From NCBI GenBank assembly GCA_007132865.1, contig SLNU01000016.1:1-9561 (forward strand): DNA of 9,561 nt, given 5' to 3'. Shown here piece by piece: positions 1-6,909 of this stretch. Position 1 is the stretch's first letter; each line of letters starts with the position of its first letter. The DNA is from Bacteroidales bacterium. GTDB lineage: Bacteria > Bacteroidota > Bacteroidia > Bacteroidales > UBA7960. Made by a program: the position numbers and the translations under genes. The notes below the pieces were generated by a model that saw nothing but the letters and a program-made list of their open reading frames with translations, did not search any database and was not told the origin of the DNA.

Positions 1-82
1 ATGAAAAATTCATTGATGCAGTTACGACAAATATTTAAAAAAAACAAGGGTCATTTTATTTTTTTCTTAACTATTTTTCTCT

Positions 83-90
83 AAAATTTG
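83..90 (+). promoter_or_regulatory. Possible -7 element of a Bacteroidota promoter upstream of dnaA
   Basis: AAAATTTG matches the Bacteroidota -7 consensus TAnnTTTG at seven of eight positions. It lies about 90 bp before the likely dnaA start, in the AT-rich leader (1-182). I see no good TTTG at the expected -33 distance, only T-runs, so the call is weak. The rest of the leader holds A and T runs and no recognisable DnaA box (TTATCCACA type) on either strand. No RNA gene or strong hairpin is visible there. Confidence 0.25.
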
Positions 91-182
91 TTAAGAAATC
101 CTTGCAAGCGCGGGTAAATCCTTTCTGAGCTGATAATCAAACGAACTATTAAACATTGAACACCCAGACAACCCAATATCCG

Positions 183-1625
183 ATGGCAAAGAATCATGAC
201 AAGGTATGGTCTGACTGTTTAACAGTGATAAAAGACAATATCAGTCCGAACAGTTTTGCCACCTGGTTTGCCCCCATCAAACCCATACAGCTTGTCAACA
301 ATGTACTTACCCTGCAGGTGCCCAGCCAGTTTTTTTACGAATGGCTGGAAGAGCATTTTATTGACCTGCTAAAAAAAACCATTAAAAAGGAACTTGGTCC
401 CGAGGGAAGGCTGGAGTACAGCATCATCATGGACAATTCGCAATCAAGTTCCGAATCAAGTCCATTTACCATCCATGCCCCCACGCTGAATAAAAAGGCC
501 CTGAAGAACCCCCCGGTGAGCGTGCCCATAGACCTGAATAAGGACAAGAACATCCCCAACCCATTTGTGATACCGGGGCTGAAAAAGCTAAATATTCACC
601 CCCAGCTCATTGATTCCTATAATTTTGAGAACTTTATCCAGGGAGATTGCAACCGGCTGGCCCGCAGTGCAGGACTTGCCGTTGGTCAGAATCCCGGAAA
701 GACTTCTTTCAACCCATTGCTATTATATAGTACAAACGGGCTGGGAAAAACCCACCTTGGCCACGCCATTGGGATAGAGGTAAAAACCCATTTCCCGGAG
801 AAAACCGTTTTGTATGTTTCATCAGAACAATTCACCAACCAATTCATTGATTCGGTAAGGAACAACAACCAAAACGATTTCATCCACTTCTACCAGATGA
901 TCGATGTCCTTATCGTGGATGACATTCACTGCCTGGCCGGAAAGGAGAAAACCCAGGATGTGTTTTTTCATATATTCAACCATCTGCACCAGAACGGCAA
1001 GCAGATCGTGATCACCAGCGATATGCCCCCGGTAGAGATGAAAGGGATAGAACCCCGTTTGTTGTCCCGCTTTAAATGGGGCCTTTCAGCTGACCTGCAG
1101 GTGCCGGATTATGAAACCAGGATAGCCATTTTACAGAAAAAGATTTACAATGACGGGGTCGAGATGCCCAGGGAGGTCATCGACCTGATCGCTACCAGCA
1201 TCACCACGAATGTCAGGGAAATGGAAGGGGCCCTGATCTCTATTCTGGCCCAGTCCTCCATGAACAAGAAGGAGATCACACCATCCCTTGCGGCCAAAGT
1301 GATTGAGAAATTCGTCCGGAACACCCCCAGGGAGATTACCGTGGAATATATCCAGAAAATGGTATGTGAATATTTCAGTATTCCAGTAGAGAAGATCCAC
1401 TCCAAAACCAGGAAAAGGGAGATCGTGCAGGCCAGGCAGCTGGCAATGTTCTTCTCCAAGGCATTTACCAAGTCCTCACTGGCCGCCATTGGAAACAAAT
1501 GTGGGAACAAGGACCATGCAACGGTGCTACATGCCTGCAAGACGGTTAAGAACCTGGCTGATACCGACAAATCATTCAAGAAATATGTGGACGAACTGGA
1601 GAACATTATCAAGGTCAAGATGTAA
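183..1625 (+). CDS. dnaA: Chromosomal replication initiator protein DnaA
   Basis: DnaA is the AAA+ ATPase that binds DnaA boxes at oriC, melts the origin and loads the helicase. From the ATG at 183 it has 480 residues, normal for the family. The N-terminal domain I (about 1-85) carries the W..CL..I...I....F.TWF pattern. A variable linker follows, then the AAA+ domain (about 146-365) and the helical DNA-binding domain IV (about 370-480). Visible motifs are Walker A STNGLGKT (183-190), Walker B IVDD (D246, D247), the arginine finger in RLLSRF (R292, R296), sensor 2 NVREMEGAL and the DNA-binding signature DHATVLHA (444-451). The first Walker A glycine is Ser183, and the usual sensor-1 SDRPP reads SDMPP. 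An in-frame TTG at 156 would add nine residues, but MAKNHDKVW fits the usual Bacteroidota DnaA N-terminus better. It leads a probable operon, with the phosphatase gene starting 5 bp after its stop. Confidence 0.97.
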   Translation: MAKNHDKVWSDCLTVIKDNISPNSFATWFAPIKPIQLVNNVLTLQVPSQFFYEWLEEHFIDLLKKTIKKELGPEGRLEYSIIMDNSQSSSESSPFTIHAPTLNKKALKNPPVSVPIDLNKDKNIPNPFVIPGLKKLNIHPQLIDSYNFENFIQGDCNRLARSAGLAVGQNPGKTSFNPLLLYSTNGLGKTHLGHAIGIEVKTHFPEKTVLYVSSEQFTNQFIDSVRNNNQNDFIHFYQMIDVLIVDDIHCLAGKEKTQDVFFHIFNHLHQNGKQIVITSDMPPVEMKGIEPRLLSRFKWGLSADLQVPDYETRIAILQKKIYNDGVEMPREVIDLIATSITTNVREMEGALISILAQSSMNKKEITPSLAAKVIEKFVRNTPREITVEYIQKMVCEYFSIPVEKIHSKTRKREIVQARQLAMFFSKAFTKSSLAAIGNKCGNKDHATVLHACKTVKNLADTDKSFKKYVDELENIIKVKM

Positions 1626-1630
1626 AGACG

Positions 1631-2101
1631 ATGAAGGTTTTGATGGTTTGTCTGGGCAATATTTGCCGTTCCCCCCTGGCCGAGGGAATCCTGAAGCATA
1701 AGTTCCGAAAGAAAAACATTGACGGGTATGTGGACTCGGCCGGTACCGCGGCATACCATGCGGGAGAACATCCGGATCCACGCTCCATGGAAATTGCTGA
1801 CAGGCATGGGATAGATATATCAGACCAGCGGGCCCGCAAATTCCTCCCCGAAGATTTTGACCGCTTTGACAGGATTTTCGCAATGGACAGGTCCAACTAT
1901 GAAAACATCCTTTCTCAGGCCAGAAAACCATCCGACAGTCAAAAAGTGGACCTGATCCTGAACATGGCCTACCCAGGAGAAAACATGCAGGTCCCGGATC
2001 CCTACTATGGCGGAGACCAGGGATTTCAGAATGTATATAAAATGCTTGACCTGGCCTGTGACAAGATCGCAGCGCAGGCAGGCAAGACCCCCAGTCACTG
2101 A
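1631..2101 (+). CDS. Low-molecular-weight protein tyrosine phosphatase
   Basis: This is a 156-residue cytoplasmic LMW-PTP, the usual length for the family. These enzymes hydrolyse phosphotyrosine through a phosphocysteine intermediate. The P-loop is at the extreme N-terminus, CLGNICRS, with nucleophile Cys7 and phosphate-binding Arg13 in the C(X)5R pattern. The general acid is Asp123 in VPDPYYGG, the conserved DPY motif. DSAGT (35-39) is also typical. The ATG start is fixed by the P-loop position and lies 5 bp after the dnaA stop, so the two are probably co-transcribed. Bacterial LMW-PTPs often counteract tyrosine kinases of polysaccharide export, but no such kinase or polysaccharide gene is in view and the substrate cannot be inferred. 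Arsenate reductases share the fold, but the DPY general-acid loop favours a phosphatase. Confidence 0.93.
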   Translation: MKVLMVCLGNICRSPLAEGILKHKFRKKNIDGYVDSAGTAAYHAGEHPDPRSMEIADRHGIDISDQRARKFLPEDFDRFDRIFAMDRSNYENILSQARKPSDSQKVDLILNMAYPGENMQVPDPYYGGDQGFQNVYKMLDLACDKIAAQAGKTPSH

Positions 2102-2104
2102 CCT

Positions 2105-3076
2105 ATGCAAACCATTCCCGGAAAAGAAACCCTTACACGTGTAAGGCAGCTGATCACACCCCACATCCACCAGACGCCCGTATTGACCAGTGCCACAGTC
2201 AACAACATGCTGGGGGCGGAAGTATTCTTCAAATGCGAGAATTTGCAAAAGGCTGGCGCATTCAAGTTCAGGGGTGCCACCCATGCCGTATTGACTCTGG
2301 ATACGAAGGAAGCCCAAAGGGGTGTGGCCACTCATTCGTCGGGGAACCATGCGCAAGCACTGGCATTGGCCGCACGTCAGCGAGGCATCCGGGCCCATAT
2401 TGTCATGCCCGAGTCAGCCCCCCGCATAAAGGTTGAGGCCGTAATGGACTATGGAGGGGAAATTACTTTTTGCCTGCCCCTTTTGTCTGAAAGAGAGGCT
2501 ACCTTAAAGAAAGTAATGGACCGGACCGGGGCCGTGGAGATACATCCTTACAACGATTACAGAATCATAGCGGGCCAGGCCACTGCAGCAGCCGAGATTT
2601 TCGATGTTGTCTCTCCGGATATCATCATGGCCCCTGTGGGGGGAGGAGGTTTGCTGAGCGGGACCATCCTGGGCACAAGGCATTTTTCGCCACATACCGC
2701 TGTTTATGGGGCCGAGCCCTTGAACGCCGACGACGCATGGCAGTCTTTTCAATCAAAACAATGGGTGCCGTCTGATAATCCGCAAACCATTGCTGACGGA
2801 CTGCGGACATCCCTGGGCAGCCTGACCTTCCCCATTATCCTACAGGGGGCGGAGGACATACTGACCGCCACTGAAGAGGGCATTGTCGAAGCCATGTTCC
2901 TGATCTGGGAGCGGATGAAGATCGTTGTGGAACCCAGCGCCGCCGTTCCCCTTGCTGTCATGATGGAGCACCGAGAAATTTTTGCTGGAAAGAAAGTCGC
3001 ACTCATCCTTTCGGGAGGCAATGCAGACCTCCACCGCCTGCCATGGATGGAGAACCGCTCATTCAGTAACCGTTAG
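2105..3076 (+). CDS. PLP-dependent serine racemase / hydroxyaspartate or threonine ammonia-lyase family enzyme
   Basis: This is a fold-type II PLP enzyme of 323 residues with no C-terminal ACT regulatory domain, so it is not the biosynthetic IlvA type. The Schiff-base lysine is Lys54 in GAFKFRGA. SSGNH (78-82) binds the substrate carboxylate and cofactor. The glycine-rich phosphate loop is GGGG (179-182), and SGGN (303-306) faces the pyridine nitrogen. Compared from memory with mammalian serine racemase, several special residues are kept: the second Ser of SSGNH (Ser79, like human Ser84), Arg130 (like Arg135) and the metal ligands in AEPLNADD (Glu204, Ala208, Asp210). Candidate reactions are L/D-serine racemisation, serine or threonine dehydration, or threo-3-hydroxyaspartate deamination. 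The sequence alone does not decide between them. The gene starts 3 bp after the phosphatase stop and is probably co-transcribed with dnaA. Confidence 0.88.
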   Translation: MQTIPGKETLTRVRQLITPHIHQTPVLTSATVNNMLGAEVFFKCENLQKAGAFKFRGATHAVLTLDTKEAQRGVATHSSGNHAQALALAARQRGIRAHIVMPESAPRIKVEAVMDYGGEITFCLPLLSEREATLKKVMDRTGAVEIHPYNDYRIIAGQATAAAEIFDVVSPDIIMAPVGGGGLLSGTILGTRHFSPHTAVYGAEPLNADDAWQSFQSKQWVPSDNPQTIADGLRTSLGSLTFPIILQGAEDILTATEEGIVEAMFLIWERMKIVVEPSAAVPLAVMMEHREIFAGKKVALILSGGNADLHRLPWMENRSFSNR

Positions 3077-3134
3077 GCCTCCGACAGGGAAAGAGAGAAA
3101 TGAGAAAGAGAGTAAGGAGTGGAAATACACCCGC

Positions 3135-3875
3135 ATGAACAAACCTGGAGAAAAACCGTCTGACCAGACCAAGGGTCGCCTGTTCCTGATCCCCTCCGCA
3201 TTGGGCGGGGATTCAGCGGCCGACATCTGGCCCTCGGGCAACCTGGACCGCATCCGGCACATCCGTACCTTTGTTGTGGAAAATGTACGTTCGGCCCGGC
3301 GGTTTCTGCGGATGGCAGGCTTTATGGCCGACTTCGAAGATATCCGTTTCCTGCTGCTGAACAAACACACCACGGAAGCCGAGTTGAGCCGATACCTGGA
3401 TCCGGCATCTGAAGGAATGGATATCGGACTGCTTTCAGAGGCCGGCAATCCATGTGTGGCGGATCCCGGCCAATCCATCGTCAGCCTTGCCCACAAAAAG
3501 GGTATCCTGGTGGTACCCCTGGTGGGAGCCAGCGCGATTTTGCTCGGACTGGTGGCCTCGGGATTCAGCGGACAGCGGTTTGCCTTTCACGGCTATCTTC
3601 CAATACCCAAAGGGGAGCGGCAAAAAGCGATACGCGCGCTTGAACGCCAGGCCTATGCCGGTGACCAGACACAGATATTCATGGAAACCCCATTCCGGAA
3701 CAATACACTGATGGAGGACCTTATTCTGGTATGCAGGCCGGAAACCCTGCTTTGCGTGGCATGTGACCTGAGCCTGCCGGAAGAATATATCCGGACACGC
3801 GCAGTGCAGCAATGGAAGAAGAAATTGCCTGACCTGCATAAGCGGACAAGCATATTTTTAATTTACCACCCCTGA
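3135..3875 (+). CDS. RsmI-like SAM-dependent methyltransferase (tetrapyrrole methylase fold)
   Basis: This 246-residue protein belongs to the COG0313 group of tetrapyrrole-methylase-fold SAM methyltransferases. RsmI itself 2'-O-methylates C1402 of 16S rRNA. Recognisable segments are the N-terminal LFLIPSALGG, the VENVRSARRFLR segment, the SAM-site loop LLSEAGNPCVADPG (RsmI has SDAGTP.ISDPG), VPLVGASAILLGLVASGF and TPFRNN. The C-terminal YIRTRAVQQWKK...KRTSIFLIYHP is typical of the short Bacteroidota version. Many Bacteroidota appear to have both this form and a canonical RsmI, so the rRNA target is family knowledge and is unproven here. The frame is open back to 2982, but that part overlaps the upstream gene, and the ATG at 3135 gives the expected start. 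A purine-rich stretch with AAGGAG (3114-3119) lies 15 bp upstream, farther than ideal. The gene converges on lgt. Confidence 0.85.
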   Translation: MNKPGEKPSDQTKGRLFLIPSALGGDSAADIWPSGNLDRIRHIRTFVVENVRSARRFLRMAGFMADFEDIRFLLLNKHTTEAELSRYLDPASEGMDIGLLSEAGNPCVADPGQSIVSLAHKKGILVVPLVGASAILLGLVASGFSGQRFAFHGYLPIPKGERQKAIRALERQAYAGDQTQIFMETPFRNNTLMEDLILVCRPETLLCVACDLSLPEEYIRTRAVQQWKKKLPDLHKRTSIFLIYHP

Positions 3876-3942
3876 TCCGGCTACCAGATCGAACTCCAGG
3901 CATTTGCCACATAAAGCTGGGCGCAGCCGCAAAGCTGGTGCA

Positions 3943-4740
3943 CTATCCGGTTTGCCTGGACGGCCAGGTTCTTACTATCATGTAAACCCCGAATAAAAAC
4001 AATGGGATGCTGAGCCATTGCCCCATATTCAGCACCATTCCGGCTTCAAAGGGACTCTGATCCATTTTTATAAATTCCACCAGGAAGCGGGCCGAGAACA
4101 TGACGATTGCGAAAAATGCCGACATAAACCCGGTTTTCAGCCGGGTGGCGTGTTTCAGGTACATCCAGCCAAGGGAGAGAAACAGCAGCAGATATACCAA
4201 GCCTTCATAAATCTGTGTCGGATGCTTGGGAACGCTCTCCCCGCGGGCTTCAAAGATAAAGCCCCATGGCAGAGAGGTTTCAATCCCATAGATCTCGGAA
4301 TTCATCAGGTTGCCCATCCGGATAAAGAATGCCCCCAGGGCAACCGGGATCACCAGGCGGTCGAGCAGCCACCAGAAAGACTGGTTGCTGACTTTTTTCT
4401 GGTAATAATACAGGGCCAGCAGAATGCCTGCCGCTCCCCCATGACTTGCCAGTCCGCCTCTCCATATCATTAATACCTCAAATGGGTGGCGGATATAATA
4501 TTCAAAATCGTAGAAAAAGCAATGCCCCAGACGGGCCCCGATGATACTGCCTGCGGCCATGTAAAGCAGCAGTTTATCCACCTGCCTGAGGGGGATCCCT
4601 TCTTTTTTGAAGATCCGGAACATAATCTCATAACCAAGGTAGAAGGACATGGCCCAGAACAGCCCGTACCACCTAACTGCAAGGTTGCCGATACGGAAAA
4701 TCTCAGGACTCGCATCCCAGGAAATCTGTAAAATACTCAT
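3943..4740 (-). CDS. lgt: Prolipoprotein diacylglyceryl transferase Lgt
   Basis: Lgt transfers a diacylglyceryl group from phosphatidylglycerol to the lipobox cysteine of prolipoproteins in the inner membrane. This is the first step of lipoprotein maturation. The 265-residue protein has several hydrophobic membrane segments, for example about 20-40, 58-75, 88-112, 125-140, 180-195, 205-222 and 240-256. Motifs seen are His100 in SHGG, the Lgt signature RMGNLMNSEIYG (Arg141 to Gly152), HPTQIYE (173-179) and ARFLVEFIK (Arg218, Glu222). These match the catalytic and lipid-binding positions described for E. coli Lgt. The ATG at 4740 begins MSILQISWDASPEIFRIG, a normal start for the family. It is the last gene of a minus-strand cluster and lies 46 bp after a three-domain FKBP lipoprotein gene. 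All three genes directly upstream encode apparent Lgt substrates. Confidence 0.96.
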   Translation of the reverse strand: MSILQISWDASPEIFRIGNLAVRWYGLFWAMSFYLGYEIMFRIFKKEGIPLRQVDKLLLYMAAGSIIGARLGHCFFYDFEYYIRHPFEVLMIWRGGLASHGGAAGILLALYYYQKKVSNQSFWWLLDRLVIPVALGAFFIRMGNLMNSEIYGIETSLPWGFIFEARGESVPKHPTQIYEGLVYLLLFLSLGWMYLKHATRLKTGFMSAFFAIVMFSARFLVEFIKMDQSPFEAGMVLNMGQWLSIPLFLFGVYMIVRTWPSRQTG

Positions 4741-4786
4741 GTAGGAAAATTTAGTTGATGGCTTAATTTAAATGGTTCAGCGCGTG

Positions 4787-5959
4787 TCATTCTATATCCA
4801 GGACTTCGACATCAAAGACCAATATGGCATTTGGGGGAATCGGCCCTCTCCCCTGCTGGCCGTAGGCCAGTTCAGGCGGAATAACAAACCTTGCGCGGCT
4901 GCCTTTTTTCAGCAGTGCGAAGCCTTCGTCCCAGCCAGGAATCACCTGTCTTCTCCCCAGCACAAAGCGGAATGGTTCCTGTCTTTGCCGGGATGAATCA
5001 AACAGGCTGCCATCCTCCAGGTAACCAGAGTAATGCACGGTGATTATGTTCCCTGCTGCAGGCAGGCCTCCCGTACCCTCCTGTATGACCATGACCTGAA
5101 GTCCGCTTTCAGTTGTAATGGTTTCGGCCCCTTCGGTATCAAAAGGCTGGGCCAACTCCGGTTGCCTGGCACTGAGCACCTCCACGTCAAACACCAGGTT
5201 GGCCTCTCCGGGGATCCTTCCCCTTCCGGTGGTGCCATAAGCCAGGTGGTAAGGGATAAACAATCTGGCCTGGTCGCCGACCCTCAGCAATGCAAAGGCC
5301 TCCTCCCAGCCGGGGATCACCATTTTTCTACCCAGGACGAATGTAATCGGCTCCCCCCTGTCTCTCGAAGAGTCAAAAACCGCTCCGTCCTCCAGATACC
5401 CGGTATAATGCACACGCACTTCCATCCCGGACATCAGGGATGGTCCGTCTCCCTGCACCACGATCGTGTAGGCAAGTCCACTTTCAGTTTCCCTGCTTTC
5501 AAGTCCGTCGACATACAAGCCCTCCGGCGAATCCAGTCGATCCACGACCTCCACATGATAGGTCAGAGTGGAATTTGGGGGAACAGGTCCGTATCCCTTA
5601 TCCCCATAGGCCAGGGATGGCGGAATGACCAGTGTGGCCCGTGCCCCGGGGCGGAGCATTAAGATCCCCTCGGCAAGGCCCGGAATTACCTGTCCGTTAT
5701 CCAGCCGGATGGTTACCGGTCCGCCTCTTTCCCGTGAATCATCGAAGACATTTCCGTCGGCCATCATAGCGGTGTATTGAATCCTCACAAGGTCCCCGGT
5801 TTGGATCATTTCACCGGAGCCGGACCTGGTGACGGTAATCTGCAAACCGCTTTCGGTGGTTTGGGCCTGAGGGGCAATGGTTTGCCTTACCGGGCGGCAG
5901 CCGGGTGCCATAAGTATGGCCACCGCTGCCAGAAAACAGACGAAATATCTCCTTTGCAT
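4787..5959 (-). CDS. Lipoprotein with three tandem FKBP-type peptidyl-prolyl isomerase domains
   Basis: The 390-residue product has a signal peptide ending LMAPGC, with Cys21 the likely lipidated residue. The Ala-Pro-Gly before it is an acceptable but not classical lipobox. Three FKBP domains follow at about 36-140, 158-263 and 283-388. FKBPs catalyse cis-trans isomerisation of X-Pro bonds, here presumably of envelope proteins. Domains 2 and 3 keep the main active-site residues: FD (F195/D196, F320/D321), VIPGW (W218, W343) and LAYG (Y241, Y366). Domain 1 has FD (F72/D73) and Y118 but reads VIPGL, with Leu95 replacing the Trp at the base of the pocket. By hand count, domains 2 and 3 match at 54 of 79 aligned residues, while domain 1 is more distant. 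The frame extends upstream to 6007, but that part overlaps the previous gene and would bury the signal peptide, so the ATG at 5959 is chosen. It starts 19 bp after the preceding FKBP gene. Confidence 0.92.
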   Translation of the reverse strand: MQRRYFVCFLAAVAILMAPGCRPVRQTIAPQAQTTESGLQITVTRSGSGEMIQTGDLVRIQYTAMMADGNVFDDSRERGGPVTIRLDNGQVIPGLAEGILMLRPGARATLVIPPSLAYGDKGYGPVPPNSTLTYHVEVVDRLDSPEGLYVDGLESRETESGLAYTIVVQGDGPSLMSGMEVRVHYTGYLEDGAVFDSSRDRGEPITFVLGRKMVIPGWEEAFALLRVGDQARLFIPYHLAYGTTGRGRIPGEANLVFDVEVLSARQPELAQPFDTEGAETITTESGLQVMVIQEGTGGLPAAGNIITVHYSGYLEDGSLFDSSRQRQEPFRFVLGRRQVIPGWDEGFALLKKGSRARFVIPPELAYGQQGRGPIPPNAILVFDVEVLDIE

Positions 5960-5978
5960 GGCTTTGTTATTGAAAAGT

Positions 5979-6863
5979 TTAGCGCACGTCCACCACTTCC
6001 ACATCAAACACCAGGGTTGAGAACGGCGGAATCAGATTGCCTGCTCCGCGGTCCCCGTAAGCCAGGTGGGAGGGGATCACCAACATGGCTTTGCCTCCCA
6101 CGTTCATTTGCGAAATGCCTTCATCCCAGCCGGGAATCACCTGCCCGGTTCCGACGACAAAATCAAGGGGCTCACCACGATCGTGTGAAGTGTCAAAAAC
6201 GGTCCCGTCGAGCAGCCTTCCTTCATAATGTACAAAGACAGTTGATCCGGCTGTCACCCGGGGTCCGCTTCCCCGCTCCGTTTCTATGTAATAGAGTCCG
6301 CTTTCAAGCGGCTGAACAGTAATATCCATATCCTCAAGATACTGGTCCCGGATTCCTTCTTCATCCAATGCCCTTTGTTCACTGGCTCGCATCTCCCTTT
6401 CCATGATGCGCTGTTGTGCCTCCATAAATCCTTCTTCATCCATGGCCGCGCTCAGCCGAACATCAAAATATAACCTGTCTCCCTCCTGGATAAAAGGAGG
6501 AAGTTCAAACATTCCGGCAGTCATCATAAAAAAGTCAGACGCATCAACGATGAAAGTTGCACTGTCACCCACAGACAACATCGCAAATGCCTCGTAGATA
6601 TCCCCGGGGAATTCAGGTTCTGTCAGCTCCAGGAACATCGGGATGTCAGTTTGCCGTGTGTCAAAGAGTATGCTGTCTTTCACGCGGTAAATCATATTCA
6701 TTTCCAGAATATCATATAGTTGGGCTTTCTCACCCCCTCCCTGCTCATGGATTTTATAAGCAATACCACTGTCCGTTGTTTTAAACCCACGATCCGCATT
6801 GCTCCCGCAAGCAAAGAAAAGGACCACGGCCAGGGCCATCATCCACATTTTTACATTTTTCAT
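5979..6863 (-). CDS. Lipoprotein with a degenerate and an intact FKBP-type domain
   Basis: The 294-residue product starts MKNVKMWMMALAVVLFFACGS, a lipoprotein-type signal with Cys19 as the probable lipidation site. An N-terminal FKBP-like unit (about 30-137) shows the DSGIAYKI strand, an FDTR remnant (F67/D68), EAFAMLSVGDSATFIV and a final YFDVRL strand. It lacks the VIPGW and LAYG motifs, so it is probably inactive and may serve in binding. A highly charged, likely helical segment (about 141-182) links it to a canonical C-terminal FKBP domain (about 186-294) with F223/D224, VIPGW (W246) and LAYG (Y269). The arrangement recalls FkpA/Mip-type enzymes, where a helical region joins units, but that comparison is inference. 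It is the middle of three FKBP lipoprotein genes on this strand, 46 bp after the GldI-like gene. The gap holds a 12-bp AT palindrome. Confidence 0.92.
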   Translation of the reverse strand: MKNVKMWMMALAVVLFFACGSNADRGFKTTDSGIAYKIHEQGGGEKAQLYDILEMNMIYRVKDSILFDTRQTDIPMFLELTEPEFPGDIYEAFAMLSVGDSATFIVDASDFFMMTAGMFELPPFIQEGDRLYFDVRLSAAMDEEGFMEAQQRIMEREMRASEQRALDEEGIRDQYLEDMDITVQPLESGLYYIETERGSGPRVTAGSTVFVHYEGRLLDGTVFDTSHDRGEPLDFVVGTGQVIPGWDEGISQMNVGGKAMLVIPSHLAYGDRGAGNLIPPFSTLVFDVEVVDVR

Positions 6864-6883
6864 AGTTTCTGGTTTTGATTGAT

Positions 6884-6895
6884 AATTATATAATT
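6884..6895. repeat. 12-bp perfect AT palindrome between two FKBP genes
   Basis: AATTATATAATT reads the same on both strands and lies in the 46-bp gap between the GldI-like gene and the two-domain FKBP gene. The gap is strongly AT-rich. On the minus strand it includes AAAATTTG just upstream of the palindrome, a seven-of-eight match to TAnnTTTG. It could hold an internal promoter or operator for the downstream lipoprotein genes. Palindromes of this composition also arise easily by chance. Confidence 0.3.
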
Positions 6896-6909
6896 CAAAT
6901 TTTTACGCA

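Noticed and set aside
1..84. Small open frame of 27 codons at the left edge
   Set aside because: It lies in an AT-rich leader, has no recognisable motif, and its Lys/Phe-rich product is what poly-A/T sequence gives by chance.
1..182. Possible replication origin next to dnaA
   Set aside because: The leader is AT-rich, but I find no DnaA-box cluster on either strand, and in this phylum oriC is not always beside dnaA.
1145..1807. Long open frame antisense to dnaA
   Set aside because: It spans dnaA and the phosphatase gene, both strongly supported on the plus strand, and its product has no recognisable family features.
3876..3942. Terminator in the gap between the methyltransferase and lgt
   Set aside because: Only a 4-bp stem (GCTG/CAGC) and a short direct repeat AAAGCTGG are visible, with no T-run, so no terminator can be supported.
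5033..6322. Long plus-strand open frames opposite the FKBP genes
   Set aside because: They mirror the repetitive FKBP codons on the other strand. The minus-strand proteins have clear domains and signal peptides.
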